Below, piece by piece: positions 19,482 to 28,465 of a stretch of 61,787 nucleotides of DNA. Source of the DNA: Alkalimonas sp. Its GTDB lineage: Bacteria > Pseudomonadota > Gammaproteobacteria > Enterobacterales > Alteromonadaceae. A program made the position numbers and the translations under genes. The notes under the pieces were generated by a model that did no database searches, had not been told where the DNA came from, and saw only the letters and a program-made list of their open reading frames with translations. Where the stretch lies: NCBI RefSeq assembly GCF_020831925.1, contig NZ_JAFIFQ010000016.1, positions 1-61,787 of the forward strand, read 5' to 3'. Each line of letters opens with the position of its first letter. Within the stretch, counting starts at the first letter, position 1.

Positions 19482-20093
19482 TTAATCATGGCCCCAGGGT
19501 GCCGGTGGCAGCTCCGTCAAAGGTGTGGTTAAATCAAAATCAATGCGCCAGCTCCAGTTATCACCACGAACTGTGCCATAGGTGTAACGCACTCCGGGTT
19601 CAATTTCGATGCGCCAGCCGCGAAAATAGCCTGATTCTTCGGTGCGTGGCACCGATTGAAATTGCTGTGTGATGGCCGAGCCTTCGCCAACGCTGAAACC
19701 GCCATATAGGGTGTTGCTGTCGTCCCTGCCATCGGCTTTACGGTGATCGTGCCGAAGCTCCAGGCCATCGGCATGGCGACTGATGATCCAGGTACGGGAG
19801 CGATCCCAACTTTGGCTTGCTTCCAGCTCGATATGAAACGGCAATTTCAGCTGATCGTCGCTGCACTCCCGAAAATGCACAATCAACAGCTCAGTCCCCG
19901 TCAGCATATCATCGCCTTCTGGCTCCAGTGTCAACCCACCGGGGTACGCTTTGCCACAGTGTTGTGCCAGCGCCTGGAAAAATTGCTCAAACGCCCGGCT
20001 ATCGGCACTGACAGACTGGTCCACACTGACTTGTTGGTTGCAGCCAGTCAGTACCAGTGCTGTTAGTGTCCATCCCATCAGCTGTTTCATCAC
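19482..20093 (-). CDS. Predicted lipoprotein of unknown function
   Basis: A 203-residue exported lipoprotein: signal peptide with lipobox LTGC (cysteine at residue 18), then a mostly beta, acidic domain (phrases GTELLIVHF, YFRGWRIEIEP, GDNWSWRIDFDL). I do not recognise the family. It is a single minus-strand gene between ybiT and a divergent alcohol dehydrogenase. Confidence 0.75.
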   Translation of the reverse strand: MMKQLMGWTLTALVLTGCNQQVSVDQSVSADSRAFEQFFQALAQHCGKAYPGGLTLEPEGDDMLTGTELLIVHFRECSDDQLKLPFHIELEASQSWDRSRTWIISRHADGLELRHDHRKADGRDDSNTLYGGFSVGEGSAITQQFQSVPRTEESGYFRGWRIEIEPGVRYTYGTVRGDNWSWRIDFDLTTPLTELPPAPWGHD

Positions 20094-20216
20094 TGTCCCC
20101 TCCTACGATTTGGTTTTGGCTAGCCTACGGTATCCCTGTGGCGCTGGCAATGGTCTTTGCAAGCCAGGTATATTTGGTGTACAAACATAAGCATTCACCA
20201 TCACTGGTTTAGCAGC

Positions 20217-21440
20217 ATGCTGTTTACTCTGGAAAAAATTGCCTTACGCCTGTACATGATGGCTTTTAAAGTGAGCACGGCCTTACTGCCCTTTCGCTGG
20301 CCCAAGGTCTTTCAGGGCCCGGGCAGCAGTAGCTTGTTGCTGCAGCATATTCAGCAGCAGGAAACCGGCTGCTTGCTGCTGGTCACCGATACTGCCTTAC
20401 GGCAGTTGGGCTTGCTTGCCCCCTTACTTGCAGAGCTGGAAAGCCTTGGTATTCACTACCAGGTGTTTGATCAGATCACACCCGATCCTATCAATGCGCA
20501 AATTGAGGCCGGTTATCAAGCGCTGGTGCAAGCCGATGCCAGCGCTTTGCTGGCAGTTGGTGGTGGCTCGGTGATTGATGCCGCCAAACTGATTGGCGCC
20601 AGAGCCAAAAACAAAAAGTCAGTATTAAAAATGACTGGCATGCTAAGAGTGTGGCGCGGCATGCTGCCGGTTTACGCCATTCCTACCACGGCTGGCACCG
20701 GTTCTGAGGTCACCATAGCCGCCGTGGTGTCGGATCCCGAGCACCAGCGCAAGCTGCCCCTGATAGATGTGCGCTTGCTGCCCAAAGCTGCCGCCCTGGA
20801 TGCCCATCTGATGGCCGGACTTCCGCCTGCCATCACCGCCAGTACCGGCATGGATGCGCTGACCCACGCCATTGAAGCCTATTTATCGCGTAACGCCAAC
20901 CGCACAACCGATCAACAGGCACTGGCGGCTGCACAGGCGATTTTTAGTTATTTGCCGCGCGCCTTTGCCCACGGAGCGGATCTCGAAGCGCGCCAACAGA
21001 TGGCCGAAGCCTCTCACTTAGCCGGTAAGGCCTTTACTGTGGCAGGTGTTGGTTACATTCATGCCATCGCTCACCAGCTTGGTGCCTACTACCATGTCCC
21101 CCATGGATTAGCCAATGCCATGGTGATGCCCTCTGTGCTGGCGTTTTCTCTACCGGCTTGTCAAAAGCGCATGGCGCATCTGGCCCGTCATTGCCAACTG
21201 GCAAGTGGTGCGCACAGTGACCAGCAGGCAGCACAGGCCCTGATTGATCGCATTATTCATCTGAATGAAAGCTTTGGCATTGCCAACAAAGTACCTCAGC
21301 TGCAAGCCTCCGATATTGCCGCCATTGCCAGAGCAGCGCTGGCCGAAGCCCGCTTTACCTATGCGGTACCGCGCTACCTGAACCAACGCAGTGCCGAGCA
21401 ACTCATAAGCCAGCTGCTGCCGGACGCTAGTGCTGATTAA
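20217..21440 (+). CDS. Iron-containing alcohol dehydrogenase
   Basis: Group III metal-dependent alcohol dehydrogenase, 407 residues. The NAD(P)-binding GGGSVIDAAK and the metal-binding region are visible, with aspartate/histidines in DALTHAIEAY and HAIAHQLGAYYHVPHG. Substrate unknown. The start chosen is MLFTLEKIALRLY; 20 codons upstream remain open but are not family-like. It overlaps the convergent M14-type gene by 14 bases at the 3' end. Confidence 0.9.
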   Translation: MLFTLEKIALRLYMMAFKVSTALLPFRWPKVFQGPGSSSLLLQHIQQQETGCLLLVTDTALRQLGLLAPLLAELESLGIHYQVFDQITPDPINAQIEAGYQALVQADASALLAVGGGSVIDAAKLIGARAKNKKSVLKMTGMLRVWRGMLPVYAIPTTAGTGSEVTIAAVVSDPEHQRKLPLIDVRLLPKAAALDAHLMAGLPPAITASTGMDALTHAIEAYLSRNANRTTDQQALAAAQAIFSYLPRAFAHGADLEARQQMAEASHLAGKAFTVAGVGYIHAIAHQLGAYYHVPHGLANAMVMPSVLAFSLPACQKRMAHLARHCQLASGAHSDQQAAQALIDRIIHLNESFGIANKVPQLQASDIAAIARAALAEARFTYAVPRYLNQRSAEQLISQLLPDASAD

Positions 21441-22353
21441 GCAGGTGATCCAGTGCGCCACAAATAGCGGCTTGCTGGGCCAGCACGCAGATCTCCGGCG
21501 TGCTGCGCGGGCTGTCTGGGTAAACTTCCGTGGTAGTAACAAAAGCCGCATCAGTCATGCCGGCACATAGCCCGGCCCCTTTGGTATCGTACAAAATCAC
21601 CCCAGGCTGTACCAGAGGCTCACCAATCAAGCAGCCCTGCTCATCCGGCTCGGCAATATGGGTGACCTTTGCTACCTCCTCGATAATAGCTTGCTGAAAG
21701 GCAGGTGCAGGCTGTTTCGTATCCCCAACCAGATAAAAACCATCTGGGATATTCCAGTTGGTATTGACGGTGCCATCGCGCGCCGCCTTGGCCGGGCGAA
21801 ACTCGCTGTTATCGCTGTCAGTGGTTTCGTGCAAATCGATGTGTGCCAGCCAGTTGGCTGTGACTGACTGCACATATTGCATCGCCTGGGCCGACTCCGG
21901 TGCCGGGCTTGGGGTGATAAAGGAGCGATTGGGATCCACCGCCTCCGGGTTCCAACGGTTGATGGTTTCATAGCCCCAGGGGCTTAAACAAGGCAGCACC
22001 AGCAGGTTGAAATGCTGACTGTAACTAAGCGCCTGCTGGCGTAAAAAGGCCAAAGCACCATGCACCCCGCTGGTTTCGTAGCCATGCACGCCACCTGTTA
22101 CCAGCACCGAGGGTTTGGTTGGATCCCAGTGACGGCTTTTCACTGCAAACAGCGGGTAATCAGCACCCACCAGCTCCCGGTAATCCAGCCGACCATACTG
22201 CTCCACATCAAAATCCTGTTGCAGTGCATTCAGCTGGCTTAGCACATCGCTTTGATAACTGCGCTTGATCTGCTGCTGACTTAACCAACGTGTTTTTTCC
22301 GGCTGGCCCCAGGGGGTGCCGACAGTGCCAATGGCATAGATAGGATCCGTCAT
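21427..22353 (-). CDS. M14 family zinc carboxypeptidase-like / succinylglutamate desuccinylase-like
   Basis: Predicted zinc hydrolase of 308 residues. The metal ligands of the M14 fold are visible in GGVHGYET (H and E) and the later histidine in AHIDLHETTDSD; a catalytic glutamate is likely in TTEVYPDSP. PNRSF is a typical substrate-carboxylate contact. No signal peptide, so it acts in the cytoplasm on a small acylated or peptidic substrate that I cannot name. Confidence 0.82.
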   Translation of the reverse strand: MTDPIYAIGTVGTPWGQPEKTRWLSQQQIKRSYQSDVLSQLNALQQDFDVEQYGRLDYRELVGADYPLFAVKSRHWDPTKPSVLVTGGVHGYETSGVHGALAFLRQQALSYSQHFNLLVLPCLSPWGYETINRWNPEAVDPNRSFITPSPAPESAQAMQYVQSVTANWLAHIDLHETTDSDNSEFRPAKAARDGTVNTNWNIPDGFYLVGDTKQPAPAFQQAIIEEVAKVTHIAEPDEQGCLIGEPLVQPGVILYDTKGAGLCAGMTDAAFVTTTEVYPDSPRSTPEICVLAQQAAICGALDHLLNQH

Positions 22354-22611
22354 AACGACTCACTTCAGCAAAAAAAGTCTATGCTAGCACAGATCCCATT
22401 TTGTTCGGGATAGTTCAGAAAGTACGCCACTGCATATAGACCATACCTGCTTTTAACTACGAGAGAATCACATTGTTTAAATGTGAAGCTTATGCAAAAA
22501 AACGAACGCTCCGCTAACTACTTCCAATAACAGCAACTGGGTTTCAGATCGCAGACATGCTAAACTGGCACTCATTTCAACATCCTTTCCCCGCAACCAA
22601 CAGAGTCCTTT

Positions 22612-23004
22612 ATGCGCGCAGTTATCCGTTTGTTTTTTCGTGGCATCCGCCTGATTTTAACGCCCTTTATGCTCGTAGCTGAAAAGCTCAGTACACCGGC
22701 ACCAGTAAAGCGTGAACCAAAGGAGCAGTTGAAGGTTGATAAAGCCTGCCAGCAGTTGGTGCTGTATCAGTTTTTAGCCTGTCCTTTTTGCATTAAGGTT
22801 CGCAAGGAAATAGCCCGACTGGGTCTTCGCATCGAAAAGCGGGATGCCCAGCACAATGCTGCTCACAGGGCTGAGCTTGAAGCGGGCGGCGGTCGGGTAA
22901 AAGTGCCTTGTCTGCGTATTGAAAATGAGCAGGCTGAAGTACGTTGGCTTTATGAATCCAACGACATCATGGCTTATTTACAACAGCAGTTTGAGCTGAA
23001 ATAA
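22612..23004 (+). CDS. Glutaredoxin-like protein with N-terminal membrane-like segment
   Basis: Thiol-disulfide protein of 130 residues. A hydrophobic, basic N-terminus (about 5-23) precedes a glutaredoxin/GST-N-like domain with active site CPFC (C57 and C60) and the cis-proline region VKVPCLRIEN followed by LYESNDIMAYL. The membrane-like N-terminus suggests it is tethered to the inner membrane with the thioredoxin fold facing the cytoplasm, which is inference. Confidence 0.85.
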   Translation: MRAVIRLFFRGIRLILTPFMLVAEKLSTPAPVKREPKEQLKVDKACQQLVLYQFLACPFCIKVRKEIARLGLRIEKRDAQHNAAHRAELEAGGGRVKVPCLRIENEQAEVRWLYESNDIMAYLQQQFELK

Positions 23005-23025
23005 CGTGTCACCCCTACAGTCTGG

Positions 23026-23064
23026 TTGATCTGGTCACGATTTGTACTAGAATCAAACGATTCT
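23026..23064 (+). promoter_or_regulatory. Promoter with overlapping inverted repeat
   Basis: TTGATC (23026-23031), 16-base spacer and TAGAAT (23048-23053). A perfect inverted repeat AGAATC-AAAC-GATTCT (23049-23064) overlaps the -10 box and could be an operator. It lies just upstream of the alpha/beta hydrolase. Confidence 0.45.
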
Positions 23065-23084
23065 GTTACATTTGGTGCTAGGCC

Positions 23085-23927
23085 ATGGCCGTAGATCTTA
23101 GCAAAGCCCCACATATTCTGGTGGTGCATGGCGTTCAGACTGGTAGTAACGAGCAGATTTCGCTGGATAAAACGGTGCGAACGCTGGTCGACCGGGTACT
23201 TGCTGCCAGCCATATCTGCGAAGAGTACCAGGTGCTGCAATACCTGTATGAAGACAAAAACGACGCTCATCCCACCGTGCAGCTGGGGAAACAACTGGCA
23301 ACCGCTATCGCCCGTGGTCGCCCGCTAACCCGCCGGGCACTGAGTATGACGGTGGATCTGATTGGTGATGTTGTTATTGCTGCCGGCCAGGGCAGCACTG
23401 CCGCAACCATCCGCGCAGGCCTGCGACAGCGGATTTTAGACTCCCATCAACAAGGACATCGCGTATTGCTGCTAGCACACAGCCTGGGCAGCTTTTATGC
23501 TTTGCAGGTACTGAACGAGCTCATAGCTGAACCGGGTTTATTTGCGGGCGACGATCGTCGCTTCTGGCCGGTGCAAGGTCTGATCACATTAGGCAGCCCG
23601 CTTGGGCTGGCATTAAATATCGGCCCCTGGCAAGTTTTTCCAAAAGTTCAGCTAAACACCTTAGCATCAGAGCATGAACGCCTGCCCTGGCACAATTTTT
23701 ACAGCCGCCATGATCCCATCGTTAGTGGCCGGGTGTTTGGCAGTAAAGTGGAAGTAGAGGGCACTGAAGGCCCCGTTGAGCTGCGATATCGCAATGGCTG
23801 CGATGACAAAGGCTGGTTGTTGCATGGCCATTATGTCAATACCGGCCAGCGCTGGTTACTGGCGCATACCGCTTACTGGCAAGATCCCTCCCTGGGTCTG
23901 CGGTTAGTGGCGATGCTTTGGGGGTAA
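23085..23927 (+). CDS. Alpha/beta hydrolase-like protein
   Basis: Predicted hydrolase of 280 residues. HILVVHGVQ near the N-terminus is the oxyanion-side strand, and the nucleophile elbow is AHSLGS with S133. Acid and histidine candidates are SRHDPIV and HGHYVN. No signal peptide. One base separates it from the following lipoprotein gene. Substrate unknown. Confidence 0.75.
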   Translation: MAVDLSKAPHILVVHGVQTGSNEQISLDKTVRTLVDRVLAASHICEEYQVLQYLYEDKNDAHPTVQLGKQLATAIARGRPLTRRALSMTVDLIGDVVIAAGQGSTAATIRAGLRQRILDSHQQGHRVLLLAHSLGSFYALQVLNELIAEPGLFAGDDRRFWPVQGLITLGSPLGLALNIGPWQVFPKVQLNTLASEHERLPWHNFYSRHDPIVSGRVFGSKVEVEGTEGPVELRYRNGCDDKGWLLHGHYVNTGQRWLLAHTAYWQDPSLGLRLVAMLWG

Positions 23928-23928
23928 G

Positions 23929-24372
23929 ATGAAAACGATGCTTTTTATGCTATTACTGAGCTTATCGGGTTGCAGCATAGTCCATTACACTGCCGAAACC
24001 GATTTACCCGATACAGAAGCGCGGGCTGCTGTTTTGCATTACCGCCAAGGCGACAGCGTATTGCATATCGTGCGCTGCGGTGCCACACCGCTGCTGTTGG
24101 TCGCGGGCTTGCAAGGCCAGCAGCCTCTGCAAAGCCAGGACTATCGGGACTCCACGGGAGCCAGCTGTTTGCTGTTGCAGCAAGCTGGCCAGCCGGTCAT
24201 GATAAACGAGCTTGCTAAGGATCAAAGCTACGACTTAGTGGTGCAATGCCAGCTTGCGCAGTTACCGGCAGCAAACAGCTATACCTTCAGTCCGCTTGAG
24301 CGCAAGCGACAGTGGCTTTGGCCTGGTAGCACAGCCCCCTGGACACCCAGCCCTTGCGTTGACAAAGATTAA
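23929..24372 (+). CDS. Predicted lipoprotein of unknown function
   Basis: A 147-residue exported lipoprotein with lipobox LSGC (cysteine near residue 15). The rest is unrecognised and has four further cysteines (RCG, SCLL, VQCQ and SPCVDKD). It probably shares a transcript with the hydrolase one base upstream. Its stop overlaps the convergent SIMPL gene by four bases. Confidence 0.7.
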   Translation: MKTMLFMLLLSLSGCSIVHYTAETDLPDTEARAAVLHYRQGDSVLHIVRCGATPLLLVAGLQGQQPLQSQDYRDSTGASCLLLQQAGQPVMINELAKDQSYDLVVQCQLAQLPAANSYTFSPLERKRQWLWPGSTAPWTPSPCVDKD

Positions 24373-25097
24373 GGCTCCAACCGGTAAATCACATTCACCG
24401 ATTGCTGAATGCGAATATGTTTTGGCAGCACCAGACTACTTTCGGCCATATCGGCACTGGCGCGCATCTGAACGCCATAGACGCCGCTACCTGCACCAAA
24501 ACCAAAATCTGAGCTTAAACTCCCCCAGCTACGACTGCCTTCACTGATGGCAAAGACCGAGTGAATGCCAGCGCCCTGTGCTTTTGCCAGGCGCTCAGCC
24601 CGCTGACGGGCATCAGCTCCGGCCTTGGCCATCAACTCTTGCTCCAACTGTTCTTTCTGGCTAGTTTCAAACTGGCCCTGAATGGAAAAAATATGCGGCT
24701 GCTTGAACAAGTGATCCATAATCTCGATGTAATGCTCAATACTACGCAGTTGCACAAACACCGGCTGAGTCGCCGCATAGCCGGTGATGATTCGGCTGCT
24801 GTAATCCTGATAAGTCGCTTCTTTGTTGATTTGAGCCGCTTCAATATCGCCCAAATCCACGCCTTTGCTTTGCAAATAGCTCAACAGGCTACGACCTTGT
24901 TGGTATACCGCACTGGTTGCCGCATCCGCGGTTTCGGCATTGGCACGGATCACCAAGGAAATACGGGCAGAGTCCGGCGCCACTTCCATCTGGGCAGAGC
25001 CGCTCACGGTCACGAAAGGAAAGTCCGGCACCGGGCTGGCTTGGATAGCAAAAGGAAGCAAGGCACTTAGGGCCACAGTCAGCAGCATAGTTCGCAT
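24369..25097 (-). CDS. SIMPL domain (DUF541) periplasmic protein
   Basis: Exported protein of 242 residues with signal peptide (cleavage near IQASP) and one SIMPL domain. Typical features are VTVSGSAQMEVAPDSARI after the signal, the central YAATQPVFVQLRS, and conserved RAERLAKAQG. Members form oligomeric periplasmic structures; their role is not established in most bacteria. Single gene. Confidence 0.88.
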   Translation of the reverse strand: MRTMLLTVALSALLPFAIQASPVPDFPFVTVSGSAQMEVAPDSARISLVIRANAETADAATSAVYQQGRSLLSYLQSKGVDLGDIEAAQINKEATYQDYSSRIITGYAATQPVFVQLRSIEHYIEIMDHLFKQPHIFSIQGQFETSQKEQLEQELMAKAGADARQRAERLAKAQGAGIHSVFAISEGSRSWGSLSSDFGFGAGSGVYGVQMRASADMAESSLVLPKHIRIQQSVNVIYRLEP

Positions 25098-25223
25098 GGT
25101 AAAACCTCATCAAGAAACGCTCATATCTGGCCAAGCATAGCCAGGCAGCGTGAACCCTGCCTTAACTGTTTACCATCCGGCAACGGTGTTGCTGGATGGC
25201 AATAAGCGGGGTGAAAGCAGAGC

Positions 25224-26510
25224 TTAGGGCTCTAGGAAACGCCCCATAAACAAAATAGCGCCGGTACCTTGTTCTTCAATCAGATAGATAAAGGGACGAT
25301 TGACTGTCAGCGCAGCCGGAGGTGGCGCACTGGTCACCCCCATCTCAACAGCCGTTGCCGCAGCTGCTTCGGTACCATACTCATCCACATCAATGACAGC
25401 CTGATGCACCGCCGAGCCAATAAACAGAGATTGTGTACCATCGATACCGGAAAAGTCAGCACTGCCGGGTTGAAAAGCTTCCTGCATGCCGAAATCCTGC
25501 AACACGGATTTTAAATTGAGTTGGTGCTGTAATTGAAACTTCGGCAGCGTCAGATCCACCAAGTGCTCACTCAGTTGCTGACGGATCTGTTGCAGCCGAT
25601 CCAGGTTCAGCTCTGCTTCAAAGGCAATAAAATTACCTTCGGATGGCACCAACACCAACATGGCAAACTGCTGGTTGGCGTAGGCTAAACGAATAACCTG
25701 ATAACCAGCCCCCTCCGCATACAGGGTTCTCACCGCATCTCGCTGCATCATCGGAACCTGTACTGTGCTGCCATTCAAAGGAAAAAAATCTACCTGCTGG
25801 GTATCTGCCGGTTTAAACGGCTGCGCCCAGTTAGCTTTGAAAAACATGGTGTTTAACAGCATCAGGCGGGTATCTGCTGTCACACTACCTTCGGCCAACA
25901 ACTCAGAGAGTTTGCCTTCAGTTTGCTCGGCTACCCAGTTGTTAATCGTTGCTCTGGCTTTGTCTGGTTGCTCTTTAAAGTCAATCTGATGCACGCCAGC
26001 ATCGTAATGCACCGCCAACAGATCCAGATACTCGGGCAACACAACATAACTTTGCTCCAACCAGCTGGCCTGAGTAAGATTGAAGGTGATCGGGTAATCA
26101 CCTGTAGCGGCAGTATCATGCAACTGCAACAACAGTTTATTCATGGCTGAATGCAGCTGCTCATCCGGCAGTTGGAAGTTCAGCGCTGTTGCCATTTCCG
26201 TAGCCGTCTGCTGACGGGCTCCGGCATAGCTCATTGCCATCGCCAGCGACACCGACATGGGTGCAAAAAACAAGTTTTCATCGTTTTCGGCCTGCCATTG
26301 ATAGAGCCTCAACGCAAAATCATTGTTGTTATCAATAAGCTGCTCAAATGCAGCTGAACTGACCTGGGGCTGCACATCACGCGGCATATTGGATTGGCTG
26401 TACTGATAACCAACCGGCGCAGGATCTTGTTGTACCGGTGGTGCAACAGACTCCGAATCGCCGCAACCTGTAATAACCAGCGCTGCAAAAACAAGGCTTA
26501 GATATCGCAT
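25224..26510 (-). CDS. Lipoprotein serpin (serine protease inhibitor)
   Basis: Full-length serpin domain (about residues 55-428) behind a lipoprotein signal with lipobox ITGC (cysteine 16). The family signatures are present: FFAPMSVSLAMAMSYAGA, LLNTMFFKANW and the C-terminal NRPFIYLIEE. The hinge of the reactive loop reads DEYGTEAAAATA, with small residues at P12-P9, as needed for inhibitory loop insertion. Aligning the loop to antitrypsin puts P1-P1' at Thr-Ser in GVTSAPPP, which points to elastase- or subtilisin-like targets. ATG start with AAGGAGG five bases upstream. Confidence 0.92.
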   Translation of the reverse strand: MRYLSLVFAALVITGCGDSESVAPPVQQDPAPVGYQYSQSNMPRDVQPQVSSAAFEQLIDNNNDFALRLYQWQAENDENLFFAPMSVSLAMAMSYAGARQQTATEMATALNFQLPDEQLHSAMNKLLLQLHDTAATGDYPITFNLTQASWLEQSYVVLPEYLDLLAVHYDAGVHQIDFKEQPDKARATINNWVAEQTEGKLSELLAEGSVTADTRLMLLNTMFFKANWAQPFKPADTQQVDFFPLNGSTVQVPMMQRDAVRTLYAEGAGYQVIRLAYANQQFAMLVLVPSEGNFIAFEAELNLDRLQQIRQQLSEHLVDLTLPKFQLQHQLNLKSVLQDFGMQEAFQPGSADFSGIDGTQSLFIGSAVHQAVIDVDEYGTEAAAATAVEMGVTSAPPPAALTVNRPFIYLIEEQGTGAILFMGRFLEP

Positions 26511-26646
26511 CGCATCCTCCTTAATAGTGAGCTATGAGTTTAGACTCCAGATAGTGGCATCAGTATAGGCCTGCGCATCGTGAAAACTGTGACTAAGTGT
26601 TATAGAATCTATCGCATTCTGTACTTTCCAAATGATTGAGATTGCT

Positions 26647-27030
26647 ATGCTCAAAGGCATTCATCACCTGGCCATTATTTGCTCCGACTATCAGCGTTCG
26701 AAAACCTTTTACCATCAGCTGTTGCAGCTACCGATCCTGGCAGAAAACTACCGGGCCGAGCGCGACTCCTGGAAGCTGGATTTGCAACTGCCAGACGGCA
26801 GCCAACTGGAGCTATTTTCTTTCCCATCCCCACCGCCAAGACCGAGCCAGCCGGAAGCGCAAGGGTTACGTCATCTAGCCTTTGTGGTGCAGGATGTGGC
26901 CAAGGTGAAGACCTATCTGGAACAACATGGCATTCCCGTCGAACCAATTCGGATTGATCCCTACACCGACAAAGCCTTTACCTTCTTTCAGGACCCGGAT
27001 GGATTGCCGCTGGAGCTGTATCAAGCTTAA
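26647..27030 (+). CDS. gloA2: VOC family protein, YaeR/GloA2-like
   Basis: Glyoxalase/dioxygenase-fold protein of 127 residues, about the size of E. coli YaeR. It starts MLKGIHHLAII and contains the family stretches SFPSPPPRPSQPEA, GLRHLAFVVQDV, RIDPYTDKAFTFF and DPDGLPLELYQ. The histidines and glutamate that bind metal are in these segments. Its reaction has not been settled. A terminator follows immediately. Confidence 0.88.
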   Translation: MLKGIHHLAIICSDYQRSKTFYHQLLQLPILAENYRAERDSWKLDLQLPDGSQLELFSFPSPPPRPSQPEAQGLRHLAFVVQDVAKVKTYLEQHGIPVEPIRIDPYTDKAFTFFQDPDGLPLELYQA

Positions 27031-27050
27031 CCACCCAGCTTGGTTCATTA

Positions 27051-27073
27051 GCCGGCCCTGTGCCGGCTTTTTT
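27051..27073 (+). terminator. Intrinsic terminator after gloA2
   Basis: Stem GCCGGC/GCCGGC with a five-base loop followed by six T residues on the plus strand. Confidence 0.85.
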
Positions 27074-27096
27074 GTGCAAAAAAACCACAAAACACC

Positions 27097-27164
27097 TTGA
27101 CGCCTGTACTGTGCGTCACCTAGTATACATTTACTGTGTCACATACAGTATGTGGCACACAGTA
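27097..27164 (+). promoter_or_regulatory. padR promoter and palindromic operator
   Basis: TTGACG (27097-27102), 18-base spacer and TAGTAT (27121-27126) form a promoter. Right after the -10 box lies a nested palindrome: core CACATAC-A-GTATGTG (27140-27154, perfect) flanked by TACTGTGT (27132-27139) and ACACAGTA (27157-27164). The site covers the predicted +1 and fits autorepression by the PadR protein encoded next. Confidence 0.65.
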
Positions 27165-27178
27165 AGCAGGAACCAACT

Positions 27179-27508
27179 ATGACCACAGCGCAACTGGACA
27201 AAATGCGGCTGGAACTGCGGCGCGGCGTGCTGGTACTGGCAGTGCTGAGCTCACTAAAAACACCGCACTACGGTTACTCGCTGCGCAAGCAACTGCAGGA
27301 CGCTGGTATCGATATCGACGAAGGCACCCTCTACCCACTGGTACGCCGGCTGGCCGATCAGGGCCTGCTGGACAGCGAATGGCGTCAGGGCGAAGGCCGG
27401 GAGCGGCGCTACTACCAACTGTCAGAAGTAGGCGCCGATTTGCTGACGCAGTTAACGCAAGAATGGCAACAACTAAACAGCGCCTTAGGGCCACTACTGG
27501 AGCACTAG
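27179..27508 (+). CDS. PadR family transcriptional regulator
   Basis: Winged-helix regulator of 109 residues. The PadR N-terminal domain is clear: GVLVLAVLSSLKTPHYGYSL, then DEGTLYPLVRRLADQGLL (recognition helix) and the wing EGRERRYYQLSEVG. The ATG at 27179 follows the ribosome site GCAGGA; an earlier GTG in frame lies inside the operator and is unlikely. It is followed two bases after its stop by a HAAS-domain membrane protein, a common PadR partner. Confidence 0.92.
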   Translation: MTTAQLDKMRLELRRGVLVLAVLSSLKTPHYGYSLRKQLQDAGIDIDEGTLYPLVRRLADQGLLDSEWRQGEGRERRYYQLSEVGADLLTQLTQEWQQLNSALGPLLEH

Positions 27509-27510
27509 CC

Positions 27511-28440
27511 ATGGACTTATTAGAACGCTATCTGGCCGCCGTGCAGCAAGAGCTGCCAAAAGAAAAACAGCAGGATGTCACTCGCGAATTAAAAGCCAAT
27601 ATTCTTGATCAACTGGATGCCGTGCAAGAGCAACAGCCCAGCCTAACGGATGAAGAACGGATACACAGCGTACTGAAACAGCTTGGTCCGCCGAAACAAA
27701 TGGCCCACCAGTTTGCCCCACCCAGCCCATTAATCCCGGTAGGGCTGATGCCGTTATTTAGTTACACCCTGGCCATGGTGTTTGGCATTCTGTTCCTGAT
27801 CCAGGTCATTCAGTCCAGTCTGCTTTGGCTTGGCAATGAAAACGTTGGGCTGCTGCTAATGTTAAAGCACATGGCTGGCGGATTTATTCGCGATGCGACC
27901 TTTGCATTTAGTGTAATCACATTAGGATTTTGGGCGATAGGAAAAGAGCAAGGCAGTGCTTGTACCACTGCAACCAGCTGGGATCCTGCCAAGCTGCCGC
28001 AATTAGCGAAACCCTGGCAGCGCATTGAGCTCAGTGATATTTTCACCGATCTGGCGACGTATTTGTTCCTGCTGCTGCTGATTTGGTACCCGGTTTTTGG
28101 GCAGAACCTTGCAGCGGTAGAACTTACCCTCAACAGTCGTTTCTTGCTTCAGGCCTTTAGCCCTTTGCTGCTGCTTGGCATCACCCTCAGTGCATGGCAA
28201 CTGAAACAGCGCTACTGGACTGAAGCTTTGCTGAAATGCAACCTGGCACTCAATGCTCTGCTGGTCACAGCCATTGTTATTCTGGCATGGACCAGCCCAT
28301 TCTTCAGCGGTGTGCCGGAACAACTGCTCTGGCTGACGACGGAGCAGCTGGAGCGCAGCATCAGCATCACTTTACTGATTATCGCTCTGTTTCCGGGCTG
28401 GGAAGTTATTCGTGACTGGCGACGCTTGCAACGCATGTAA
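27511..28440 (+). CDS. HAAS-domain multi-pass membrane protein
   Basis: Membrane protein of 309 residues encoded two bases after padR. Residues 1-50 form the HAAS signalling domain (LERYLAAVQQELPKEKQQ and the following helices), and about six to seven hydrophobic segments follow (for example LFSYTLAMVFGILFLIQVI, SPLLLLGITL and ALLVTAIVILAWT). PadR-HAAS pairs usually regulate envelope-stress or transport functions; the ligand is unknown. Confidence 0.8.
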   Translation: MDLLERYLAAVQQELPKEKQQDVTRELKANILDQLDAVQEQQPSLTDEERIHSVLKQLGPPKQMAHQFAPPSPLIPVGLMPLFSYTLAMVFGILFLIQVIQSSLLWLGNENVGLLLMLKHMAGGFIRDATFAFSVITLGFWAIGKEQGSACTTATSWDPAKLPQLAKPWQRIELSDIFTDLATYLFLLLLIWYPVFGQNLAAVELTLNSRFLLQAFSPLLLLGITLSAWQLKQRYWTEALLKCNLALNALLVTAIVILAWTSPFFSGVPEQLLWLTTEQLERSISITLLIIALFPGWEVIRDWRRLQRM

Positions 28441-28465
28441 GTGTTTATGCCTCAGTGAGCATACA

